NCBI GenBank assembly: GCA_032622095.1
Contig: CP136064.1
Span: 185,922,209 to 185,986,208 of the forward strand
Length of the DNA stretch: 64,000 bases
Reading direction: 5' to 3'
Source: Siphonodentalium dalli
Lineage: Eukaryota > Mollusca > Scaphopoda > Gadilida > Siphonodentaliidae
This document shows positions 54,933-64,000 of this stretch, in pieces (position 1 is the first letter of the stretch; each line of letters opens with the position of its first letter). Under the pieces are notes generated by a model. The model saw nothing but the letters and a program-made list of their open reading frames with translations. It was not told the DNA's origin and made no database searches. The translations under genes and the position numbers were made by a program.

Positions 54933-57510
54933 GAAATTCTTTTGTGGTTTAGTTTTCGTGGGCGTAGGCACAGGAATGTACATTCGAATTATGAAACTTG
55001 GACGTGCAGAGAACACAATCACGTGCAGCTTTTTTGTCATTTACATGCATGAAATTTGTACAGTACTGGCCCATGCAAGCATGGAGTATATAAACATCTG
55101 CACTCTTCCATTGTATATATTTGATATAAGATAGCCAATATATACTCTGATAATGTGGACACTGCAAGTTTTATACTGATTTCAAGATATTGTTTTGTGT
55201 CTCTCTCTGCACTGTAACCCACGGTGAATGGCAAAAGGGCAGCTGTCCCATCAGACCATGAACCTGGCACATTCTTTACCAATAACATCCATAATGTTAT
55301 TGCACGGGTAGTAAAGGGCGTATTCTATAACATATACACGCATTTTTGTTGAATATATATCGATCGACAATTCTCTATATAATTATATAAGTGTGAATTT
55401 CATGACCGAATTCCAATTATTCTGACATTTGTGTCTTTCAGTGGCCATGTTATGACAAACTTATTTGCGTGTTCTGGATCTCTATAGTGAAAATTTGATT
55501 GCATTTTCAAGTTGATAGCATTCGACACATTAACTAACCTTTTATGTTATAGGTTTGGCGGTGAATTGGTTGGGGCAAATCCAGGAAGATTAGCACGCAG
55601 ATAAACGAAAAACCCATAACCTCAAATAATAAATAGCTTTCAACTGCTGTGTACATAAGCGATTTATGATATTTGCATTAACGTCTTTATCGATAAATAT
55701 ATGAACTGCACAAATATGTGTAAATATTGCGACCGAGAATATAATCTGGATTGACGCATAACTCCTGACGTTAGGTATACATAAGTTGATATATTTGTTG
55801 CGAAAGTCACTTGTATATTATGTTCTCACGTGTGTGCATTATCACTCCAATTACAGGTGCACGTACATGCAGGAACGTGTCGACGGGGGTATATGGGGCG
55901 TCTGAACACCACCATTGGTCAAAATGTTCAACTGTTGGAAATTATTAGTTCCAACATAAGTCGGATGCATCACACCAAAATAGGTTAAATTATTATTAAT
56001 AGTTTGATTTTACAACCAAAATGTGTTGTTTTTTTTACCAACGATCTCATATTTTCCTACTTATTGGAAAATATTTGGGCAACCAAAGGCCGATAATGGT
56101 ATGGGGCTAAAGTGGCAAAAAAAGGCATGGCTTAGACAGATGGGAGTTAGTCAGATGGAAAGTATAAATGTCGAAAGGGTAACCGTTTATTGCTAACCTC
56201 CTCAATTTCGGATAGCATATGTACAAATGACAAGTATATACATGTTATATAACTATGCATGCAAATGTTATACTAATCACAATATCAATCACTTTGCTCT
56301 CGAAACATTATAACATATTCCTATATCTATTGCATTTCATGTTATCCTCGCTATTCTATGACACGTGAAACCCGCATTTGACACATGTTCCGTGTGGACG
56401 GTAAGAGGGGCAGTTGCACCCTCGGCCTCTGCTGAAAGCGTACTTTTGCCTCATGTACCATGATCCGAAAAATTGGTATTCGTGTATTTGTTGACTCACA
56501 GTTGTTACACATACTTACAAACCCCAAGGTGCGACTTTGTGTCGCATTAAGCGATACATTTGGGAATCGTCAGCTACTTTTAAAAGTTGATTTTCGGATA
56601 TCTTAATTCTTGCAACGAAATATGATGACATTTTAACGAAATAACGGGCAATTTAATGATTTTAAAACCCAAAGCGAAGTTATTTTTTGCAATTGCAGAT
56701 TTACTGGAAATTATGATTGTTAACCGTATCGCTTACTGAGACATACAACTTGGTGTTTGACAGTATACTTTGTTAAGTTATATGGTGGAACAAAATGTGG
56801 AAGGACACGAATAACAGCCACTCTGATCGGATGCATGACCTGGTTCCAGATCTAACAGATTACATCCACCCGAATTGCCCTTAACGCTGTACTGTGATGT
56901 GCAGTCACGAGATTACAAATCTTCGTATAATATATGCCACGTAGTTATGTCGAAAAGTTGCCTCTAGGACATGCATAATAAGTTCAAGTCGCGGATAGGA
57001 AAAGTAGTATACGATTAGTGTTGTCTGCCATATTATGTATAGTCTTGTTACTGACATAATTTTTCACGAATAAAGTTGATAAGTCTACAACAGAGTTAGA
57101 TGTAAGGGCATGCGTAGCCTTGGGGAATTATTCGACATATATGAGAATTTGAAATATCATTAAGCGCCCTATAAAAATCCAGAGTATACATGTAGCTAAC
57201 GGATGGTATCGCCAAATGTAGCAATATACACGAACCGAAAGTCTGGTGCCGTGGTAAAGGAAGCCATTCGTCATGCAATTGTGGTGTTCGTTCGTGCTAA
57301 ATTCTTGTTTAGATTGAAGCGCATTCAATCCAAAAATTCGTCGTCTTGTTACGATGGTTGCAAAAAAAAATAGTTTTCAACAGTTGCTTAAATGTTCATG
57401 TATATAAGCATTGGGAGGTAGTATGTGTCGCGCATGTTTAAATCGGTCTGGAACACTCAGTTGGGTTGGTCGAATAGGAATAGAGAATAATCTTGCTCAA
57501 ACAAAATTAA
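54933..57510. other. Gene-free stretch
   Basis: AT-rich, with no repeat I can pair elsewhere in the window. A short stretch near 55570-55610 faintly resembles U6 snRNA (see rejected list). Confidence 0.35.
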
Positions 57511-58440
57511 TGGCTAGTGAAATTTAACCCAACTAAAACGATGCCAATTTCCTTTTACCCTATACAAACAACAACGTAACCCCGAATTTAACATTCGAAC
57601 AAGAAAATGTAATATTTACAAACTCACATCTTGGACTTGAAAACATTCGAATCTAAACTGGAACACTCATATAAATACAATACCAAACAAAGCAATATCA
57701 CGCCTCTTAAAAGTAATAAGACCCTGACTGAAAGTCGCTTGAATAGATAAACATAGCATATAAATCTTACCAATTACAGACTATGCCTATGTAGTGTGGG
57801 GCACAGCAACAGATTACTTATTAAAAAAGTTCGATGACACACACAAGGATTCTTCAAGAATATAGTCACAGGATTAACGCGTTCTGTAGATATCAATCGC
57901 TTCTTTGACGAAGTAGGATGACCAAGACTTGAAACTCGACGAGAACTCCATGTTTATAATAAATTACCAAGTCCCCAAAACGCTCATGTTGCCATCCCGT
58001 TCCAGACCAGTTGCCATGCAATAATCGATATGACATGCGCGAACCTGACAAATTCTATTCATACCGTTCCCACTCAGAACATTTCAGAAACTCTTATTTA
58101 AGTAAATGTATACTTTATCTTGGAATATATTACAAAAGCCTATTACAAATGTAAGTACTCTTCCTGAATTTAAGATGAACTTGAAATTAATTGACCCACC
58201 CACGAAACCTCCCAAATTCTATACTAATGGTCCAAGAAAACTAAGCATCTTACACTGCAAAAATACTGTTGTGAACTCAACTAAGATATGCACAACAATT
58301 ATATATCTGATATCTCTAAATGCGTGTGTGGATACGAAGTCTAAGATGACTTTCATTGTTTCTTTTAGTGCCCCCTGTATGTTACCGAAATATGCGAACT
58401 TTTCGAGAGAAATGCAACCCAATTTATAGTATCTAAAATA
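57511..58440 (+). pseudogene. Decayed LINE reverse-transcriptase C-terminus
   Basis: Fragments in shifting frames follow the order of a jockey/CR1/RTE-like ORF2 end. They are WLVKFNPTKT (57511), NLTFEQENV, then ITDYAYVVWGTATDYLLKKF near 57776, a TGLTRSVDINRFF region, PRLETRRELHVYNKL, then VSTLPEFKMNL, GPRKLSILHCK and, shifted by one base, a SKCVCGYEVEDDFHCF zinc-finger end near 58310. Several stops and frameshifts break it. The longest intact piece is the frame 58106-58429. It lies upstream of a matching LINE 3' tail, so both probably belong to one old insertion reaching 59108. Confidence 0.8.
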
Positions 58441-58639
58441 TTTGCGCCTTACTCCATGGGGTATCATCAGAATCGAATCGACGCAATGAAATTCTTTTCC
58501 ATTTTGCTCATTCATACATTTCATCAACGAAACGATTTAATTAGGCCCCATCTGTAGAAAATATTGGCGATCCTCCCGTGCGTTTCAAATGTTGACTATC
58601 TCAAATAAAATTTTAAAAGCAGAATATTAGGACTGACAG

Positions 58640-59108
58640 CAACCACAAACACATTACCACTCTGTATATATGCTAAGTTCGTCATCTACATTGTATTTAT
58701 TAAAATGTTAAAGCCGCTTTCACACATGTCCGTTTCTCCGATGAGTTTCCTTGCGTTTCTAATATTTTAACGCATCCGGAAAACGCATCGGTCGAAATAG
58801 TGAAGCTAGCCACACATGCTTGTGTATGCTTTTTTAGAAACGCAGGCGAAATGCAGCATTTCAAGTCCGAGACATGAAAAAAAAGAAACGCATCCGGCAA
58901 ACGCACATGTGTGAAAGACCCAGTGATATTATCACTGTTTTGACCGATGCGTTTTCCGGATGCGTTAAAATATTAGAAACGCAAGGAAACGAATCGGAGA
59001 AACGGACATGTGTGAAAGCGGCTTAATGGGAGAGGGGCGGAGTTGTCAAAATGTGTGCCCCGATCCCTCTTGTAATATTATATTACACTAAAAATATGTT
59101 TAAAAAAA
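58640..59108 (+). mobile_element. LINE 3' UTR and tail, split by a TTAA MITE
   Basis: 'ctacattgtatttattaaaatg' at 58687 and, after the MITE, 'gggagaggggcggagttgtc', 'tgtgccccgatccctcttgta' and AAAAATATGTTTAAAAA form the same tail as 47160-47324. It is the probable 3' end of the LINE relic at 57511. Confidence 0.7.
58712..59022. mobile_element. TTAA-flanked MITE with ~85-bp inverted repeats, 311 bp
   Basis: TTAA at 58708-58711 and 59023-59026. The left end AGCCGCTTTCACACATGTCC and right end GGACATGTGTGAAAGCGGC are inverted, and the match extends to CGCATCGGTC / GACCGATGCG. The interior has shorter repeats of AAACGCATCCGG. No ORF. Kolobok or piggyBac mobilisation is inference from the TTAA. 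Confidence 0.92.
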
Positions 59109-60520
59109 AAAATAGGAGCAAGTCATTTCGTACCCTGACCAACTCGTACCCATCCGACAAACGTCAACTCGTACCATATGCTAAAAATATGGTAACCTTT
59201 ATAACCAAATTAGCAGTACACAATATCATTGTTATACATGAATATGTGAAAAAATGCAGGGACTCTCGTGCGCGGAATCACTGCTGTTTATTAATCGGCG
59301 ATAAATAATTTAAAATACGTAAATGTGTGTGTATGTGCAATTGTGCCAATATGCAGTTCCGATGTTGTGTATTCTGAAATTGCACAATCGAGTAGTTTCA
59401 ATTTTCAGTAATATTATATGAACATCATGTTATTTTATTGGTTAAAGCCGGTGCATGTGCGCTTATTTCGCAGTTTCATTCATTACAATAAGCGAATAAC
59501 ATAATTATGTAAAAAACACTTATATATTTGTTTGCAGGCGGGGCAATATATAAGCGACGGCGTCGATCGTAAGTACAAAATAGTGACCAGATACGACCGT
59601 CTATTACCATATATAGTGAGAAATAAGTTAAAATTTTTTTATATTTTAATAGATGACAAAACGGTATACCGCCAATACCATATATACGGTACGACCTTTA
59701 TAGTCTTGCGATACAATTAACAGATTATGGGAATGTCCAAAGATTCAAGCCACAAAGAGGGATATATTTAACCACATTGATAATACACCTGTAGCATGGT
59801 GAGTGGATACCGGGGCGGCGGGTGGAAGTGTCATTGAGAAACTTCACTTCACGGGATAACATATATGTTTATAGATGGACAACACAAGAGAAACATTTCG
59901 GGATCAATATTGATAATGAGCACCCTATATATAAGATCGTACCGCGCAGTATTGGCGGGATTCCTTGTTACGTGTACATTATTACAAATATTAAATTGTT
60001 ATTTTCCTTAACTTTTCTATCTATATAATTTAATAGGCGGTCGTATCGGGTTAAATATTGTATAGATAAACAATTGATCGGTCAAAGACAATAACATTGA
60101 AAAGCTAGAGCACTCAAATAACTTAAGTGCAAGTAGTGGTTTATTTTCTTTAAAAAAAAACACTTGGCACATCTCTTCAAAGACCACACTTCTGGTTGCC
60201 ATACAACACTAATTGTTCCTACAATAATAAATATCTGGAATACACCAGTCAGTGTAGATATTATCTGCTTTGAGTTTTTGTTTCGTGGTTTTCTAAAGGA
60301 TTCGAATTCAACAACAATTTATTGAATTTAAATATGATTCAATTTTAGAAATATTTTACTGTGCAAAACATGTCATCCGTTTCCGACTAATGAATTACCC
60401 CCCTTTGAAAGTCAACAGTCCAGTTTCCTGCGAATACAAATAGTTTCTATCAAATCATTTGAATTTCCAGCTGCGCTGAACTGAGAATTATATGAGGGTG
60501 GAAAACGGTCACCCAGTGCC
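59109..60520. other. Gene-free stretch
   Basis: An acceptor-like TTTGTTTGCAG ends near 59538 before an open frame of 60 codons, but no partner exon or family could be found. Other short frames (59822-60028) are not supported. Confidence 0.35.
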
Positions 60521-60523
60521 ACC

Positions 60524-61609
60524 TTAGCCCTTTCTATACTGGATGGATTATCATATTCACTTATAAAAGTACAAATTGGTATAGGTTATTATTCATTTGG
60601 AGGGGTGTTCATAATAAATTAGCGGACGACAGTATAACGAAAAGATAATATGCTGAAGGATTCATTTTCATTGACATGAAATGTTTAGTTACTAAGTTAA
60701 ACAAACGACTTATGGTCGTCTGTTGAACTCACACTCTTATAACTAATGTGTAGAAACGATTACACATCAAATGTGTAAACCCGGTTAATACACATAGCAA
60801 TGTGTAGTTTTACATACAAATACATTGACCAAGGACCGTTCTACACATAATGTGTATAATTTGTTACACACAATTGTGTAAGAACGTAGAGCATGCGCAT
60901 TGCGGTGCCTTCAGTTTCATAGTCTGCTACATGACGGCCATATTGTTTGAATATATTTTTTGGAATACAATCTACAGCGATCGTAGACAAGGAATGTAAG
61001 TTCAGAATTCCGACTTGTGGGTATAGTAATAATGATATATTAGGATTTATTTGTTAAAACTTTCATGGCGAATACTGCTTTTAGACTCGTTTTATATGAT
61101 TGTTGTAATACGGTAATACTAATATTATGCAATTACGCCACGACCCTGGTTTGTTCATTTAAAACGAGAACTCACACATTGACAGAGCAAAATATTACTT
61201 ACCATTGTTCGCCATGATAGTTTTAACATATAATCTCCACATGTCATCAATACTATATATCCACAGTTCGGGCTACTGAACGTACATTCTTGTCTACGAT
61301 CGATATGTGTAAGAATCTACACAAAATGTGTAAGGGATATGTGTTGATTTTATGCACATCAATGTGTATAAATGTGTAGAAACTGACCCATTTATTGTGT
61401 AAAATTGTTACACAATTTGTGTACGTACATAAAACTACACATATACTACACAAATATGTTTAAGATCAAAAATGAATAATGATTGTGTAGCAGGGCTACA
61501 CATTGTACACAGTGTGTGTAGAAAACCTACACATTAGTCATAAGAGTGCATTATCTAAACATTCCAAAGGGAATTACTCGTTAATGAGAATTTAGTAAAT
61601 AAATGTTTA
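60524..61609. mobile_element. MITE family B, copy split by a nested element
   Basis: It starts TTAGCCCTTTCTATACTGGA and continues as the copy at 18563 to GTTGAACT (60729). It resumes at 61551 with TTATCTAAACATTCC and ends near GAGAATTTAGTAAATA. The interruption is 60732-61548. Confidence 0.7.
60732..61548. mobile_element. CACTCTTAT-ended element with dense TGTGTA repeats, 817 bp
   Basis: The inverted ends are CACTCTTATAACTAATGTGTAG and CTACACATTAGTCATAAGAGTG (21 of 22 positions pair). Each is flanked by CA (60730-60731 and 61549-61550). TGTGTA/TACACA words recur more than 20 times in the outer ~200 bases on both sides. The inner GATCGTAGACAAGGAATG (60979) pairs with CATTCTTGTCTACGATC (61287). 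No transposase. The core at 60895-61010 has unusual composition with GCATGCGCATTGCGG and GACGGCCATATTG. Confidence 0.88.
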
Positions 61610-61953
61610 GGGCCACACACTGACAAATGTGTCGTATATTGTTTGCAATAATTTCGTTATAGAACATTATATGGTGCTAGCATATGAACAGCATGCGTAT
61701 AAAATGCATCTTTACAAAAATACGACATTATAGGTGTAAAATTTATGTAGTTACACGTGCAACGGGGCTACTTATATTTGCCTTCAAATACCTGTATGAT
61801 TGATTCTTGCGAGACAACTGCATGCTATTTACAGACACATTTCGGTAGCATTGATACAGGTGGCACTGCATACTTTTTTACTTCTCACGTAGTTATATAG
61901 CTGTGAGATGCATTTTATAAGTTTTTTAAGAATTCGTTTTCTGGCACACTGTA

Positions 61954-62196
61954 TACATTAATGCCCAAAGTAATTGACCACTTAACCACATCAGAATTAT
62001 GGGTAACTTTTGAGGATTTAGTCGGAAATATGGCTTGTTGCCATTCATCGGAAAGCTCTCGGTGAGAGCTTTCCGATGAATGGCAACAAGCCATATTTCC
62101 GACTAAATCCTGAAAAATTACCCATAATTCTGCTGTGGTTAAGTGGTCAATAATTCTGCTGTGGTTAAGTGGTCATTTACTTTGGGCATTACTGTA
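61954..62196. mobile_element. Palindromic MITE, family A, copy 2
   Basis: TACATTAATGCCC at 61954 and GGGCATTACTGTA ending at 62196. Arms and centre (AAGCTCTCGGTGAGAGCTTT) match 6947-7163. The right arm has an extra tandem copy of 'aattctgctgtggttaagtggtca' (62127-62175). It lies about 120 bases upstream of the EF-hand exon. Confidence 0.9.
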
Positions 62197-62318
62197 GAGC
62201 TCTCTATAACTTTAAAACATGCCAGGCAAATTTAAGAGTTGATGAACGCGGCCATGACAGTTCTTCACCCGAGCTGCCATCGTTCACTGCATTTACATGT
62301 CTAAAATATTTTTTCCAG

Positions 62319-62462
62319 AATTTAAGGATGCCTTCAAGTTATTCGATAGAGATGGCGATGGAAAAATAACTGAAGATGAACTCAGATCTGCAATGAGAAA
62401 CCTGAATGGCGGGTTCACTGAGAAAGAAATCAATTCACTCTTACGAAAGGTTGATACAGATG
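62319..62462 (+). CDS. Calmodulin-like EF-hand protein, internal exon (EF-hand 1 and start of EF-hand 2)
   Basis: The acceptor TTTTTTCCAG ends at 62318 and the donor GTAAGCG begins at 62463. The exon is 144 bases, phase 1 at both ends, and encodes FKDAFKLFDRDGDGKITEDE and on to LLRKVDTD. The loop DRDGDGKITEDE has the full calcium-ligand pattern of a canonical EF-hand (D, D, D, K, T, E at 1, 3, 5, 7, 9, 12). The second hand's loop starts DTD and is split by the intron. FKDAFKLFD..GKIT is typical of calmodulin and troponin-C relatives, but many positions differ from calmodulin (NGGFTEKEINSLLRK), so it is a calmodulin-like paralogue. It would act as a cytosolic calcium sensor. The upstream exon with the start codon was not found; the preceding codon is probably GAA (E) from its last base. 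Confidence 0.9.
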
Positions 62463-62757
62463 GTAAGCGTATAGCTGAAACACAAATGTTGATACAGATG
62501 GTAAGCATATAGCTAAAACACAAAGGTTGATACAGATGGCACGTGTATAGCTAAAACAAAAAGGTTGATACAGATGGTAAGCGTATAGCTAAAACACAAA
62601 GGTTGATACAGATGGTAAGCGTATAGCTAAAAAACAAAGGTTGACACAGATGGTAAGCGTATAGCTAAAACACAAAGGTTGATACAGATGGGTAAACGTA
62701 TAGCTAAAACACAAAGGTTGGTACAGATGGGAAGCGTATAGATAAAACACAAGTGTT
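62446..62757 (+). repeat. 38-bp minisatellite derived from the exon-intron junction (eight copies)
   Basis: Each unit is AAAGGTTGATACAGATG, the last 17 bases of the exon, followed by GTAAGCGTATAGCTAAAACAC from the intron. Units start near 62446, 62484, 62523, 62561, 62599, 62637, 62675 and 62714. The donor GGTAAG(C) is intact in units 1, 2, 4, 5 and 6, and shifted (GGGTAAAC) in unit 7. It is lost in unit 3 (GGCACG) and unit 8 (GGGAAG). The real donor is unit 1. Confidence 0.93.
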
Positions 62758-63319
62758 TTGATTACATTATACGTAGTATTCAAAGTTTATTGACCTGTCA
62801 CATAAGAAAGAAAAGAAAAAAGGCCCTTTCTAATAGTGTTCTGTTCTAGAATACATAATGTAACAACAAAGTTTATTAGTGACGGAAAAACTAATAAATA
62901 TGCGTCCGTTTGGTAAGTCTTTGCAAGGAATACATTCCGCATATAAGTATTTCCTGTATTAATCTATCCGAAAACCACGGTGAGAATCCTAACCCGCTAA
63001 TATGTAATTCTTGGTCCGTTCTCGGTGTTTAATTCACCAGTCGCGATCTTGTCTTGATGTTCTACCTTTCGGGAACATGCAAGAACACACCCATTGATTC
63101 GAGTAGTAGACCACCAAGACGCAATCCACGGGTGATTATTCGAACACCGAGAGAAGAAAAAGAAGAGACAAAAAACGTGTTCGAGGGTTATGATTTCCGA
63201 TTTCCAAAAACCCCGAACATGACGTCATTATCTTCCCGGTCTTATTCTCGTTTTATCATTAATCGCCAAGAACATAGCTGCTCCATGTGTTCGGTCTTGG
63301 TAATGTTAACCTGCCACTG
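62758..63319 (+). other. Intron of the EF-hand gene, middle part
   Basis: No exon recognised. The 89-codon frame at 63054-63323 is Arg/Pro/Ser-rich (SSRPPRRNPRVIIRTPREEKEE). It lies in a less AT-rich patch that includes TGACGTCA (63220). It is flanked by short inverted words (TTCTCGGTGTT / AACACCGAGAGAA). An alternative exon is possible but unsupported. Confidence 0.35.
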
Positions 63320-63323
63320 TTAA

Positions 63324-63757
63324 ATGTACTCTATCCGATTCGATGGTCCCCATATAATCAGATTGCAAAAACAACATTTTTAGAAATGCCGCTTCAGTTA
63401 TCAGAATCGATTAATTGCCCAAAAATAATGCTAACCGCTGTCAACTATAGTATAAAATTGCACGAAACGTGTTATTTATCAACATGTTGTTCGATGAAAT
63501 TTGGCCTTATTATCAACACAAGGCCTCTTGATTTTAGAGTTATCCATCTTCCCCGCAATTTGGCCCGAGACCGTCGGCTCATCGACTTTTTACTAGGCCA
63601 CTAATAAGTCTCAATGGTGAAAAATAATAGATTTAAAAAATCGATATCTAATAACTCTGAGCTTTGATAGGTGGGTTCCTCGACTCGAATCAAATATTTG
63701 TTTACCCCCGAAACCAAATAAATAGTAATTGAGGGCGCTTAATCGGATTATGCATCT
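63324..63757. mobile_element. TTAA-flanked MITE, ~435-bp family, copy 3 (in EF-hand intron)
   Basis: TTAA at 63320-63323 and 63758-63761. The ends are ATGTACTCTATCCGATTCGA and TTAATCGGATTATGCATCT. It matches the element at 10360 along its whole length and lies 63 bases upstream of the next exon. Confidence 0.9.
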
Positions 63758-63820
63758 TTAACGTTCAAGAACGCGGATTCGAATGCAGGCATAGATTTTT
63801 CATTTCTATTATGTTTTCAG

Positions 63821-64000
63821 CTGATGGTAATATTTCCTTCCAAGAGTTTCTGAATGTTCTATCGACCAGCCAGGCTGGTTCGTACACGGATGATGAACTC
63901 AGAGAAGTCTTCGAACTGTTTGACACGAATAATGACGGTACTATCAGTGGAAATGAATTGAGAGAAGGTTTCGCGAAATTAGGTGACGAACTATCGGAGG
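63821..64000 (+). CDS. Calmodulin-like EF-hand protein, next exon (rest of EF-hand 2, EF-hand 3), cut by window end
   Basis: The acceptor TTATGTTTTCAG ends at 63820. Joined in phase 1 to the exon ending at 62462, the split codon becomes GCT (A), completing a perfect second loop DTDADGNISFQE, then FLNVL. A linker STSQAGSYTDDELREVF, with the shape of the calmodulin central helix, leads to a third hand with loop DTNNDGTISGNE. It ends ELREGFAKLGDELSE at the window edge. The three visible loops all keep the acidic residue at position 12 and glycine at 6, so they should bind calcium. The spacing (about 36 residues between hands) is that of calmodulin. The fourth hand must lie beyond the window. Confidence 0.93.

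Noticed and set aside
55555-55615. U6 snRNA-like fragment (AATTGG, then GAAGATTAGCA, then ACGCAGAT)
   Set aside because: The order matches U6, but only about 25 scattered bases agree. The GGCCCCTGCGCAAGGATGA region is missing and there is no promoter. At best it is a degraded pseudogene.
63054-63323. 89-codon Arg/Pro/Ser-rich ORF as an alternative first exon of the EF-hand gene
   Set aside because: There is no donor joining it in phase 1 to the acceptor at 63820. The sequence is low-complexity and its 3' end runs into a MITE.

Overview
This is eukaryotic nuclear DNA, AT-rich and dominated by transposons. It is most like a marine mollusc, probably a bivalve. The pointers are pearl-type elements (hairpin end, CCGT/CTGT microsatellite, tandem core of about 160 bp containing the phrase GAGTTATGGCCCTTT), tRNA-headed SINEs, Tx1/L1-type LINEs and many foldback MITEs. 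The species call is inference. There are no rRNA genes, CRISPR arrays or bacterial operons, and no intact tRNA gene was seen.

Host genes are sparse. (1) A small two-exon gene at 6815-6913 and 18069-18197 (+) would encode a 75-residue single-pass membrane protein that I do not recognise. Its 11 kb intron is packed with repeats. (2) A calmodulin-like EF-hand gene runs off the right edge, with exons at 62319-62462 and 63821-64000 (+). The donor of its first visible exon has been amplified into eight tandem 38-bp copies. Everything else with coding character comes from transposons: a long Tx1/L1-like ORF2 (13041-16394), a GC-rich ORF1-like protein in a short retroelement (37800-38606), the decayed C-terminus of another LINE (57511-58440), and a hAT transposase relic on the minus strand (about 8275-8517).

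Layout: 1-6.1 kb holds foldbacks, a 20-bp satellite and a 1.64-kb G/C-tract foldback. 6.8-18.2 kb is the small gene, whose intron holds a pearl-type array with a hAT element and a TTAA-flanked MITE, then a LINE inside an 88-bp target duplication. 18.8-27.1 kb is a nest of pearl-like ~165-bp arrays; one array unit carries a 106-bp perfect palindrome, and one element is split by a head-to-tail array of ~614-bp Helitron-like units. 28.3-29 kb is a 260-bp tandem repeat. 30.2-38.8 kb holds a TTAA element, a TA-flanked element with a pearl element nested in it, foldbacks and the ORF1-only retroelement. 40.8-55 kb is thinly populated by MITEs, LINE tails and a SINE. 57.5-61.6 kb holds a LINE relic and nested MITEs. 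62-64 kb is the EF-hand gene.

Several insertions can be dated relative to one another, because sister repeats in the same window preserve the empty target site. This holds for the hAT element, the palindrome, the Helitron-like array, the CACTCTTAT element and the SINE. That makes the window a readable record of nested transposition.
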